Of a stretch of DNA of 64,000 nucleotides, positions 56,241 to 64,000 are shown piece by piece. Where the stretch lies: NCBI RefSeq assembly GCF_000981805.1, contig NZ_CP011132.1, positions 4,588,001 to 4,652,000 of the forward strand. Direction: 5' to 3'. The notes under the pieces are model-generated. The model saw only the letters and a list, made by a program, of their open reading frames with translations. It searched no databases and was not told where the DNA came from. Positions within the stretch are counted from its first letter, which is position 1, and each line of letters opens with the position of its first letter. Position numbers and translations under genes: made by a program. This DNA is from Citrobacter amalonaticus Y19 (lineage in GTDB: Bacteria; Pseudomonadota; Gammaproteobacteria; Enterobacterales; Enterobacteriaceae).

Positions 56241-57575
56241 ATGAAATTGTCTATCGTGGAAAAAATAGGTTTCGGCGCCGGGGATATGGCGATCAACGTA
56301 GTGATTATTGCCATGCAGCTACTGCTGGCATATTTCTACACGGATATTTACGGTTTACGTGCAGCGGATGTGGGTGTGCTGCTGGTGGTTGTACGGATGA
56401 TCGATGCCATTATCGATCCGGCGATGGGAATGCTGACTGACAAAGTCTCGACCCGCTGGGGGCGGTATCGTCCGTGGTTGTTATGGTTTGCCATTCCGTT
56501 TGGTTTTGCCGTCTATCTGATGTTCATCACGCCGGATATGGCGTATACGGCGAAGCTGGCGTGGGCCTATTTCACTTACATCCTGATGACGCTGGTCTAT
56601 ACGGCGATCACCATCCCGTATATCTCTCTGATTGGCGTCATCACGGACGATCCGGGCGAGCGGTTGAGCGCCAACGGGTATCGCTTTGTGATGACCAAAA
56701 TCGCCGCGTTTCTGGTGACGATTGTGGTTCCCATGCTGGCAGTCTGGCTGGGACAGGGCAATAAAGCGCTGGGTTATCAGCTCTCTATGGGCCTGATGGG
56801 CGCGATGGGTGCAGTGCTGTTTATCTTCTGCTTTATGACCACCCGCGAACGCAGCGAGCCTGAACTGCCGTCACTGTCGGTAAAACAGCAGTTCGCGAAT
56901 TTGCTGCGCAACGACCAGTGGCTGATTTTGGGCGTGGTGATTATGTTGCTGATGTGCGGCTACGTGATCCGTGGTTCGGTTGCCGCCTACTACGCCAAAT
57001 ATTATCTGAATGGTGGTGATAGCCTGATTTCACCGTTCCTGACCGTCGGTGTCGTGGCGTCTATTCTGGCGATGATTGCGACCACGTGGGTGACCAAGTT
57101 CTGGGACAAAATAAAAATGTTCCGCTACACCCAACTGATGACCTTCGCGCTGAGTATCGCCATGTACTTCTGCGTCGGGCAGCAGAACCTGATCCTCGCC
57201 TTTATCTTTTACTTTCTCATCAACTTCTTCTGCGACATGCAAATGCCGGTGTTCTGGTCTTCCATCGCGGAAGCGGTCGATTACGGCGAGAAGAAAACCG
57301 GGTTGCGCGTTTCCGGCCTGGCTTTCGGCGGCATTCTGTTCTTTCAGAAATTCGGTATGGGGATTGCCGGCGGCGTCCTCGGCTTCCTGCTGAGCCACTT
57401 CGGTTATCAGGCGGATGTCCAACAGAGCGCGAGTTCGCTGGCAGGAATTGCACTGATGATGACGCTCATCCCCGCCATCTTCCATCTGGTGGTTGGTGTC
57501 GTGATGAAAAAGTATCTGATCAACAACGATTATTACCGCGACATCCAGAGTGAACTGGCGCAGCGCCAGGCGTGA
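56241..57575 (+). CDS. GPH-family sugar/nucleoside cation symporter (STM4065-like)
   Basis: A 444-residue, twelve-helix transporter of the glycoside-pentoside-hexuronide:cation symporter family. Signatures are FGAGDMAINVVIIAMQLLLAYFYTDIYGL, DPAMGMLTDKVSTRWGRYRPWLLW and DYGEKKTGLRVSGLAFG. Substrate unknown; the kinase downstream points to a riboside. First gene of a probable operon under the 34-bp palindrome. The kinase ATG follows after 10 bases. Confidence 0.85.
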   Translation: MKLSIVEKIGFGAGDMAINVVIIAMQLLLAYFYTDIYGLRAADVGVLLVVVRMIDAIIDPAMGMLTDKVSTRWGRYRPWLLWFAIPFGFAVYLMFITPDMAYTAKLAWAYFTYILMTLVYTAITIPYISLIGVITDDPGERLSANGYRFVMTKIAAFLVTIVVPMLAVWLGQGNKALGYQLSMGLMGAMGAVLFIFCFMTTRERSEPELPSLSVKQQFANLLRNDQWLILGVVIMLLMCGYVIRGSVAAYYAKYYLNGGDSLISPFLTVGVVASILAMIATTWVTKFWDKIKMFRYTQLMTFALSIAMYFCVGQQNLILAFIFYFLINFFCDMQMPVFWSSIAEAVDYGEKKTGLRVSGLAFGGILFFQKFGMGIAGGVLGFLLSHFGYQADVQQSASSLAGIALMMTLIPAIFHLVVGVVMKKYLINNDYYRDIQSELAQRQA

Positions 57576-57585
57576 GGAGGAGCAG

Positions 57586-58536
57586 ATGAGTCATCTCAAT
57601 AAAGTGTGGGTGATTGGCGATGCGTCCGTGGATCTGGTGCCGGAAAGAACGGACTCTTACCTGAAATGTCCGGGCGGGGCATCGGCTAACGTCGCCGTCT
57701 GCGTCGCACGACTGGGAGGCGACTGCGGATTTATCGGCTGTCTCGGAGAAGATGATGCCGGGCGTTTCCTTCGCCAGACGCTGGCAGAAAACGGGGTAGG
57801 CGTGGGTTCGCTACGCCTCGACCCACAGCAAACCAGCGCGGTGCTGATAGTCAATCTGACGCCAGAAGGCGAACGCAGTTTTACCTATCTGGTGCATCCC
57901 GGCGCGGACACCTTTGTCTCCGTGCAGGATTTACCGGCCTTCAGCGCTAACGAGTGGTTTTACTTCAGCTCGATTGGCCTGACCGACAGTCCGGCGCGCG
58001 AGGCGTGTCTGGAAGGGGCCAGACGCATGAAGGCGGCGGGCGGGCACGTTATGTTCGACGTCAACCTGCGCGTCAGCATGTGGCGAGATACCCATGAAAT
58101 CGCCCCTTTACTCGCGCAATCTATTGCGCTGGCCTCCATCTGCAAGGTCTCTGCCGATGAGCTGTGTTGGCTGGGCAAGGTCGAGCGCTGGCAGGACGCA
58201 CGTTACCTGATGCGTGAACTCGGCTGTGAAACCACCGTCATCTCACTGGGCGACGAGGGAGCGTATCTGGTGACGCCAGAGGGCGAATGCGCGTTCCCGA
58301 CCGCGAAAATTTCCGTGGTGGACACCACTGGGGCAGGCGATGCCTTTGTCGGTGGGCTGCTCTATACCCTTTCACAGGCGGCGAACTGGGATAGCCGCCT
58401 GCTTGCTCAGGCGATCGGTACCGCTAACGCCTGTGGCGCGATGGTAGTCACGGCAAAAGGGGCGATGACCGCGCTGCCTTACCCTGAGCAGCTCGCCGCT
58501 TTTCGCGCCAGCCATCCGCTGGAAAAATCATGCTAA
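57586..58536 (+). CDS. PfkB-family aminoimidazole riboside kinase (STM4066-like)
   Basis: A 316-residue ribokinase-type kinase, very similar to Salmonella STM4066, shown in vitro to phosphorylate aminoimidazole riboside. PfkB motif 1 is CPGGASANVAVCVARLGGDCGFIGCLG; motif 2 is DTTGAGDAFVGGLL with the catalytic aspartate near residue 250. ATG 57586 follows GAGGAGGAG; a 12-codon extension into the transporter was rejected. The natural substrate in the cell is not settled. Confidence 0.88.
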   Translation: MSHLNKVWVIGDASVDLVPERTDSYLKCPGGASANVAVCVARLGGDCGFIGCLGEDDAGRFLRQTLAENGVGVGSLRLDPQQTSAVLIVNLTPEGERSFTYLVHPGADTFVSVQDLPAFSANEWFYFSSIGLTDSPAREACLEGARRMKAAGGHVMFDVNLRVSMWRDTHEIAPLLAQSIALASICKVSADELCWLGKVERWQDARYLMRELGCETTVISLGDEGAYLVTPEGECAFPTAKISVVDTTGAGDAFVGGLLYTLSQAANWDSRLLAQAIGTANACGAMVVTAKGAMTALPYPEQLAAFRASHPLEKSC

Positions 58537-58554
58537 ACCGTTAAGGAGTCATTC

Positions 58555-59595
58555 ATGCACGTTGAAATTAACAAAATACTGGGCTGCCTGATTGGCGCCG
58601 CTGCGGCGGACGCGATGGGCGCGGCGACTGAAGTGCGCACTCAGCAACAAATTCGCGAATACTTCGGTGGCTGGGTGACCGGTTTTGAGAAACCGCCCGC
58701 CGATACGTTTGGCCGCTGTAATGAAGCCGGAATGTGTACCGATGACTTTATTCAGGCGAAGTACATCATGGACGCCCTGTTACAGCATCATCGTCAGGTG
58801 AGCGATGACGCGATGCGTGAAGCCTTCCAGCGCTGGCTGGCCTATCCGTATTACGCCAATTTTACCGGGCCAACCACCCGGGCCGCGATGAAAGCCATTT
58901 TTAACGATAACCGTGCGTCCCTGCAGGGGGAACTGGAAGGTGAGAAGCAGTCGGTACAGATTATCAATAAAGGCAATGCGGAAGCCACTAACGGCGCGGC
59001 AATGAAGATTTGGCCTGCCGCCGTATTGCATCCTGGCGATATTGAAAAAGCGATTCAGACTGCGCTGGATATCTGCCGTTTTACCCACAACAACGTGCTG
59101 GCGATGTCGGGTGCCGCGGCGATGGCAGCGGCGACCAGCGAGGCGCTACAACCTGTGGCGAGCGCGGAAAGCATCATTGCGGCCGGGATTTACGGTGCCG
59201 ACCGGGGCTATGCGCTGGCGGCTGAGCAGGGCGCGATGATGGTTGCCGGGCCGTCGGTGGCACGCCGTATCGAACTGGCGGTGGCGATCGGCAAACGTCA
59301 CGCCCATTGGGAGACGGCGATTGTCGAGATTGCCGATATCATTGGTTCCGGACTGCATGTCAGCGAGGCCGTTCCGGCGGCGTTTGGTTTGTTCGCGTGT
59401 TGTCCGAATTCTGCCGTTGATGCTATTATTTCCGCCGTTAATATCGGCAATGACACCGATACCGTCGCCACCATGGTTGGGGCACTCTCCGGCGCCTGGC
59501 ACGGTGCTGATGCTTTTCCTGCCGACTATTTAACTACCGTTAATCGTATGAATCATTTCGATTTGGCTGAACTCGCCAGACAGATTAAAGGGTAG
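58555..59595 (+). CDS. ADP-ribosylglycohydrolase-fold protein (STM4067-like)
   Basis: A 346-residue member of the ADP-ribosyl-GH (DraG/ARH) family. Metal-binding signatures are ADAMGAATEVRT near the N-terminus, TDDF at about residue 62-65 and GNDTDTVATMVGALSGAWHG near 300. The family cleaves N-glycosidic bonds of ADP-ribose adducts. Being between a riboside kinase and a GntR regulator suggests hydrolysis of an imported N-riboside rather than protein de-ADP-ribosylation (inference). Confidence 0.85.
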   Translation: MHVEINKILGCLIGAAAADAMGAATEVRTQQQIREYFGGWVTGFEKPPADTFGRCNEAGMCTDDFIQAKYIMDALLQHHRQVSDDAMREAFQRWLAYPYYANFTGPTTRAAMKAIFNDNRASLQGELEGEKQSVQIINKGNAEATNGAAMKIWPAAVLHPGDIEKAIQTALDICRFTHNNVLAMSGAAAMAAATSEALQPVASAESIIAAGIYGADRGYALAAEQGAMMVAGPSVARRIELAVAIGKRHAHWETAIVEIADIIGSGLHVSEAVPAAFGLFACCPNSAVDAIISAVNIGNDTDTVATMVGALSGAWHGADAFPADYLTTVNRMNHFDLAELARQIKG

Positions 59596-59657
59596 TGCGC
59601 TGCCCTGCGGGGGCGGCGACAACCGTCCCCGACTGGCAGACTTTCGAGGTAAATGGC

Positions 59658-60380
59658 TTGCAGGTTGATAAAACGAGTTTCACTCCGCTGTATAAGCAGT
59701 TGTTTTATATCATCTGCCAGCAGATCCAGAATGGCACCCTGCCGCTGGGGAGTCAGTTGCCGACGCAAAAGGCGATCGCGCAAACCTATAACGTGTCGCT
59801 GATTGTCGTGAAGCAGGCGTGGAGTGAGTTGATCAACGCCGGTGTGATTACCTCCCAGCGCGGAAGCGGCTCCGTGGTGAGCGCGGTGCCGGAAGGCGTC
59901 AGCTATGGCCATACCTTTCGCGGGATCACCAGCGATCTGCGTGATGCCAGCGTGGCGGTTGAGAACCGCATTCTGGAGATCGCCACACGGCGGGCGCGCG
60001 ACGCGCAGGAAGATGGTTTAAGCCTGCCAGCCCATCATCACTATCTCTATATTTCCCGGGTGCGATACCTGAATAATCGCCCGTTTAACCACGAGAAAAT
60101 TTATCTCGATCTCTCCTTCTTTCCGGGACTCACGCTGACGGCGGATGAACTGGCCCATACCTCGCTTTATCACCTGTTGAATGTGAAAAGCGACTCGGCG
60201 ATCGAAAAGGTCGATGCCATTCTGCCCAGTCCCGATCTCTGCGAGAAGCTACAGATTGCTGAGAACAAACCGCTTCTTTCCGTGGCGCGCCAGACATTTA
60301 TGGCGGGGGAAGAGCACCCCTTTGAGTATTGCCGCTACTATGTGCTGTCTGACTACTTCGGCGAAATCCATTATCACTAA
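59658..60380 (+). CDS. GntR-family transcription regulator (STM4068-like)
   Basis: A GntR winged-helix regulator with a UTRA-like effector domain. The DNA-binding part is FTPLYKQLFYIICQQIQNGTLPLGSQLPTQKAIAQTYNVSLIVVKQAWSEL. The effector part ends EYCRYYVLSDYFGEIHYH. The TTG at 59658 with GAGGT upstream gives 240 residues and fits the Salmonella protein; the alternative GTG at 59595 gives 261. It probably binds the palindrome at 56069 and responds to the cluster's substrate or its phosphate. Confidence 0.85.
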   Translation: MQVDKTSFTPLYKQLFYIICQQIQNGTLPLGSQLPTQKAIAQTYNVSLIVVKQAWSELINAGVITSQRGSGSVVSAVPEGVSYGHTFRGITSDLRDASVAVENRILEIATRRARDAQEDGLSLPAHHHYLYISRVRYLNNRPFNHEKIYLDLSFFPGLTLTADELAHTSLYHLLNVKSDSAIEKVDAILPSPDLCEKLQIAENKPLLSVARQTFMAGEEHPFEYCRYYVLSDYFGEIHYH

Positions 60381-60465
60381 CCCTCTGCTTTTTTAGGGGG
60401 AAACGCGCGTTTACAGACGGGGGATGCCCCCGTATCCTTGTTGAAAAAAACAACAGGAGACAGGC

Positions 60466-61770
60466 ATGTCGCTCTGGTTTTCACACCCTCTGTTTCTGCC
60501 CTCGCTGGTGGTGCTGGTCACCATCCTGCTCTGGGCGACCTCGCTCTTGCCGGAATTTATCACCGCGCTGCTGTTTTTCACCGTGGCGATGGTGGCGAAA
60601 ATCGCCCCACCGGACGTCATCTTTGGCGGCTTTGCCTCGTCGGCATTCTGGCTGGTATTCAGCGGCTTTGTGCTGGGCGTGGCGATCCGTAAAACCGGAC
60701 TGGCAGACAGAGCGGCAAGAGCACTGTCCTCACGGCTGACGGAGTCCTGGCCGCTGATGGTTTCAAGCGTGGTGCTGTTGAGCTATGCGCTGGCGTTTGT
60801 GATGCCTTCCAATATGGGACGTATCGCGCTGCTGATGCCCGTCGTTGCCGCGATGGCGAAACGCGCCGGGATCCTCGATGGCACTCGCGCGTGGTATGGC
60901 CTGGCGCTTGCCGTGGGTTTTGGCACTTTTCAGCTTTCCGCTACCATTCTGCCAGCCAACGTGCCGAACCTGGTGATGAGTGGGGCGGCGGAAGGGTCGT
61001 ACGGCATCCACCTGAACTATCTGCCTTATCTGCTGCTGCATACGCCGGTATTAGGCTGGCTGAAAGGTGGACTGTTGATTGCGCTGATCTGCTGGCTGTT
61101 TCCCGGAAAACCCCATGCGCCGCGTGAACTCACACCGCCGGAACCGATGAGCCGCGATGAAAAACGACTGGCCTGGATGCTGGCAGTGGTGCTGGTAATG
61201 TGGGTCAGCGAAAGCTGGCATGGCATTGGCCCGGCATGGACCGGACTGGCGGCGGCAGTCATCACCCTGTTACCGCGCGTTGGGTTTATCAACGGAGAGG
61301 AGTTTTCCGCGGGACTTAACATCCGCACCTGCATTTATGTTGCCGGTATTCTTGGACTGGCGAGCGTGGTGACGCAAACCGGCATTGGCGATGCGGTTGG
61401 TGAGGCGCTGCTGCACGTGATGCCGCTGGACCCGGAGAAACCGTTCACCAGTTTTCTCGCCCTGACCGGCATCACCACCGCGCTTAACTTTATCATGACC
61501 GCCAACGGCGTTCCGGCGCTGTATACCACCCTGGCGCAGAGCTTTTCTGAGGCAACGCAGTTTCCGCTGTTGTCGGTGATTATGATTCAGGTGCTGGGCT
61601 ACTCAACGCCGCTGTTGCCGTATCAGGCATCGCCTATTGTGGTGGCGATGGCGCTGGGAAGAGTGCCGGCGAGGGCCGGGATGCTGCTGTGTCTGGTGCT
61701 GGCGGTGGCGACCTATCTGGTCCTGCTGCCACTGGACTATGCGTGGTTTAATTTATTAGGGAAATTGTAG
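60466..61770 (+). CDS. DASS/SLC13-type transporter (STM4069-like)
   Basis: A 434-residue membrane protein with ten to twelve helices, of the divalent anion:Na+ symporter/ArsB-NhaD superfamily. Motifs include VMPSNMGRIALLMPVV in the first half and TANGVPALYTTLAQ in the second, the paired substrate-loop positions. Substrate unknown. An 85-bp gap with a GGGGGATGCCCCC hairpin follows the regulator. Confidence 0.75.
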   Translation: MSLWFSHPLFLPSLVVLVTILLWATSLLPEFITALLFFTVAMVAKIAPPDVIFGGFASSAFWLVFSGFVLGVAIRKTGLADRAARALSSRLTESWPLMVSSVVLLSYALAFVMPSNMGRIALLMPVVAAMAKRAGILDGTRAWYGLALAVGFGTFQLSATILPANVPNLVMSGAAEGSYGIHLNYLPYLLLHTPVLGWLKGGLLIALICWLFPGKPHAPRELTPPEPMSRDEKRLAWMLAVVLVMWVSESWHGIGPAWTGLAAAVITLLPRVGFINGEEFSAGLNIRTCIYVAGILGLASVVTQTGIGDAVGEALLHVMPLDPEKPFTSFLALTGITTALNFIMTANGVPALYTTLAQSFSEATQFPLLSVIMIQVLGYSTPLLPYQASPIVVAMALGRVPARAGMLLCLVLAVATYLVLLPLDYAWFNLLGKL

Positions 61771-61882
61771 TGTTAATCGCCTGATAATGTTGATTTTGTG
61801 AGAGGGCGGTGGGTTTTACCGGCACGAATAACGGTTAATACCAAAACGCATACTTATGCGCAGGATACTCAAGGATTGATCC

Positions 61883-63355
61883 ATGGACAGATTGACCCCT
61901 ATTCGCGGTTGGCCCGCCATTATCTCTATCGTTATCACACTGACTATCTGGTTTATCATCCCCTGTCCTGCGGATGTGACGCCACAGGCGTGGCATCTGC
62001 TGGCGCTGTTTATCGGCACTATCGCGGCCATTATCGGTAAAGCCATGCCCATTGGGGCGATTGCCGTTGTGGCTATCATGCTGGTGGCGATGACCGGCGT
62101 GACGAATCCCGGTAAGCCCGCGGCGGCGCTTAACGATGCGCTGAGCGGTTTTTCCAACCAACTGATCTGGTTGATTGGCTTATCGATCATGCTGTCGCAA
62201 AGCTTGCTGAAAACAGGACTTGGCGCGCGCATCGGCTACGGGTTTATTGCGTTGTTTGGTAAGCGGACCTTAGGTATCGCATGGGCATTAACGCTCGCAG
62301 AAACGCTGATTGCTCCCGTCACCCCAAGCAACACGGCGCGCGGTGGCGGTATTATCCACCCGGTTATGCGTGCCATCGCCGACAGCCTCGGGTCGCAGCC
62401 TGGCGACAGTGAAAATGGCTCAACGGGCCGCTATCTGGCGCTGGTGAATTACAACATTAACCCCATCAGTTCGGCGATGTTCATCACCGCAACCGCTCCT
62501 AACCCTCTCATTGTCACCTTTTTGACTCAGGGGACGGATGGCGTACTGAACATGACCTGGGGGATGTGGGCCATTGCGGCGCTCCTTCCGGCGGTGGTCT
62601 CGCTGCTGGTGATGCCCATCGTCATCTGGTGGCTCTATCCGCCCGCCATTACCCGCACGCCCAATGCGCCGCAGTTCGCCCGACAAAAGCTGGATCTTCT
62701 CGGCCCGCTGTCGCTGGCAGAGAAAATCACGCTGGGGGTGTTCATTTTGCTGCTCTGCCTGTGGGCTGGCGTTCCCGCGATGATTATGGGCAGTGGCTGG
62801 ACCGTGAACCCCACCAGCGCGGCGCTGATCGGATTATCGATTCTGCTGGTGACGGGGGTCTTAAACTGGGAGGACATTCTTAAGTGTCGCGGTGCCTGGG
62901 ATACCATTGTCTGGTTTGCCGCGCTGGTGATGATGGCGGATTTCCTCAGCAAGCTGGGGCTGGTCGGCTGGCTGGCGACGAGTGTGGGGACGGCTATCAA
63001 TCATCTTGGCGTTCACTGGAGTATCGCGACGCTGCTGTTGATCCTGCTTTACGTCTATTCTCACTACTTTTTCGCCAGCACCACGGCGCATATCACGGCC
63101 ATGTTCTCTGCCTTCTTCATCGCAGGGTTAGGTCTGGGTGCACCACCGGCCTTGCTGGGGCTGATGCTCGGTTTCTCCTCCTCGCTGATGATGTCGCTCA
63201 CCCACTATGGCACGGGCACTGCGCCGATTATTTTTGGCTCTGGCTACGCCACGCTGGCGGAATGGTGGAAGACGGGGCTGGTGATGAGTGTGGTGAACCT
63301 GACTATCTGGGCGGTGACCGGGGCTTTCTGGTGGCACTGGCTGGGGTATTGGTAA
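61883..63355 (+). CDS. DASS-family anion:Na+/antiport transporter (CitT/TtdT-like)
   Basis: A 490-residue DASS transporter. The first substrate motif is APVTPSNTARGGGIIHPVMRAI, the second SHYFFASTTAHITAMFSAF, both close to CitT/TtdT/YbhI proteins that carry di- and tricarboxylates. It ends 43 bp before the convergent tpiA stop. With the previous gene it makes two anion transporters in one cluster, suggesting that an organic anion is exchanged or exported. Confidence 0.85.
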   Translation: MDRLTPIRGWPAIISIVITLTIWFIIPCPADVTPQAWHLLALFIGTIAAIIGKAMPIGAIAVVAIMLVAMTGVTNPGKPAAALNDALSGFSNQLIWLIGLSIMLSQSLLKTGLGARIGYGFIALFGKRTLGIAWALTLAETLIAPVTPSNTARGGGIIHPVMRAIADSLGSQPGDSENGSTGRYLALVNYNINPISSAMFITATAPNPLIVTFLTQGTDGVLNMTWGMWAIAALLPAVVSLLVMPIVIWWLYPPAITRTPNAPQFARQKLDLLGPLSLAEKITLGVFILLLCLWAGVPAMIMGSGWTVNPTSAALIGLSILLVTGVLNWEDILKCRGAWDTIVWFAALVMMADFLSKLGLVGWLATSVGTAINHLGVHWSIATLLLILLYVYSHYFFASTTAHITAMFSAFFIAGLGLGAPPALLGLMLGFSSSLMMSLTHYGTGTAPIIFGSGYATLAEWWKTGLVMSVVNLTIWAVTGAFWWHWLGYW

Positions 63356-63361
63356 TTCGGA

Positions 63362-63388
63362 AATAAACCGGGGGAAAGGCTCCCCCGG
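63362..63388 (-). terminator. Terminator of tpiA
   Basis: CCGGGGGA / TCCCCCGG stem; on the minus strand TTTATTT follows, 10 bases after the tpiA stop. Confidence 0.75.
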
Positions 63389-63397
63389 CTGCACAAC

Positions 63398-64000
63398 TTA
63401 CGCCTGTTTTGCCGCTTCAGCCGCTTTTACGATCACAGCGAAAGCGTCAGCTTTCAGAGAAGCACCGCCAACCAGCGCGCCGTCGATGTCCGGCTGAGTG
63501 AACAGTTCTGCCGCATTGGCTGCGTTTACGGAACCGCCGTACTGGATGATGACCTGCTCAGCAATTTTCGCGTCTGCTTTAGCAATGTGGTCACGGATGA
63601 ATTTGTGAACAGCCTGTGCCTGCGCAGGCGTTGCGGATTTGCCGGTACCGATTGCCCAAACAGGTTCGTAAGCGATAACCACGCCTTCGAATGCCGCAGC
63701 GCCCTGGGTTTTCAGAACCGCGTCAATCTGACGTGCGCACACTTCTTCCGTTTTGCCCGCTTCGTTTTCGGCTTCGGTTTCACCGATGCACAGAACCGGC
63801 GTCAGACCCTGCTCTTTCAGCACGGCGAATTTTTTCGCGATCAGTTCGTCAGACTCTTTGTGGTAAGTACGACGCTCAGAGTGGCCGATGATGATGTACT
63901 GGGCACCGATGTCTTTCAGCATTTCAGCGCTTGTTTCACCGGTAAATGCGCCGGACAGGTTCAGGTCAACGTTCTGCGCGCCCAGGAGGATATGGCTACC
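63398..64000 (-). CDS. tpiA: Triosephosphate isomerase, partial (N-terminus beyond window)
   Basis: The last 200 of about 255 residues are visible and nearly identical to E. coli TpiA. Catalytic His is in YIIIGHSERR and catalytic Glu in AYEPVWAIGTG; the phosphate loops QYGGSVNAAN and GALVGGASL are intact. An internal ATG at 63922 is not the start; the frame continues past 64000 (GSHILLGAQNVDLNLSGAFTGE). Confidence 0.97.
   Translation of the reverse strand, partial: GSHILLGAQNVDLNLSGAFTGETSAEMLKDIGAQYIIIGHSERRTYHKESDELIAKKFAVLKEQGLTPVLCIGETEAENEAGKTEEVCARQIDAVLKTQGAAAFEGVVIAYEPVWAIGTGKSATPAQAQAVHKFIRDHIAKADAKIAEQVIIQYGGSVNAANAAELFTQPDIDGALVGGASLKADAFAVIVKAAEAAKQA

Overview
The window is a chromosomal segment of an enteric bacterium of the Salmonella/Citrobacter/Escherichia group. 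The backbone order rha genes - sodA - kdgT - yiiM - cpxA - cpxR - cpxP - fieF - pfkA - sbp - cdh - tpiA matches E. coli and Salmonella. The block between cdh and tpiA is the Salmonella STM4065-STM4070 type, and the rhamnose ABC transporter behind rhaD is absent from E. coli K-12. REP/BIME elements of the usual enteric type occur between genes. Citrobacter is my best guess for the genus (inference).

Region 1 (1-12709) is a rhamnose locus. rhaBAD is divergent from rhaSR. It is followed on the same strand by a complete sugar ABC importer (binding protein, double ATPase, two permeases) and a partial lactaldehyde-reductase-like alcohol dehydrogenase. The separate H+ symporter rhaT is also present. 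Region 2 (12710-19475) carries sodA with a Fur box, a two-gene 2-keto-3-deoxygluconate (KDG) unit (kdgT plus a convergent aldolase, each with a KdgR-like box), yiiM, and the Cpx envelope-stress genes ending in cpxP and its 3' sRNA CpxQ.

Region 3 (19434-51792, 32.4 kb) is an apparently complete P2-family prophage bounded by identical 42-bp repeats. The repeats coincide with the 3' half and terminator of CpxQ, so the host sRNA is rebuilt at attL. The phage map is int-C / cox-B-A, an accessory cargo, the cos site, then Q-P / O-N-M-L-X-Y-K-lysBC-R-S / V-W-J-I-H / FI-FII-E-E'-T-U-D-ogr. Three non-core insertions stand out. The first is an AT-rich cassette next to cos with a ParB-like protein, a PD-(D/E)XK-like protein and a convergent D12-class DNA adenine methyltransferase. 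The second is an AT-rich HNH-nuclease gene between S and V. The third is a 1.55-kb invertible tail-fibre segment with two 26-bp crossover sites and an adjacent serine invertase. The cos-proximal cassette occupies the place where P2 carries tin and old, and is the best candidate for an undescribed system.

Region 4 (51793-64000) holds fieF, pfkA (preceded by a possible 18-codon leader ORF), sbp and cdh. A six-gene cluster follows: GPH transporter, PfkB-type aminoimidazole-riboside kinase homologue, ADP-ribosylglycohydrolase-fold hydrolase, GntR regulator and two DASS-type transporters. A 34-bp perfect palindrome in front of this cluster is a probable regulator operator. The window ends inside tpiA. 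No tRNA, rRNA or CRISPR was seen.
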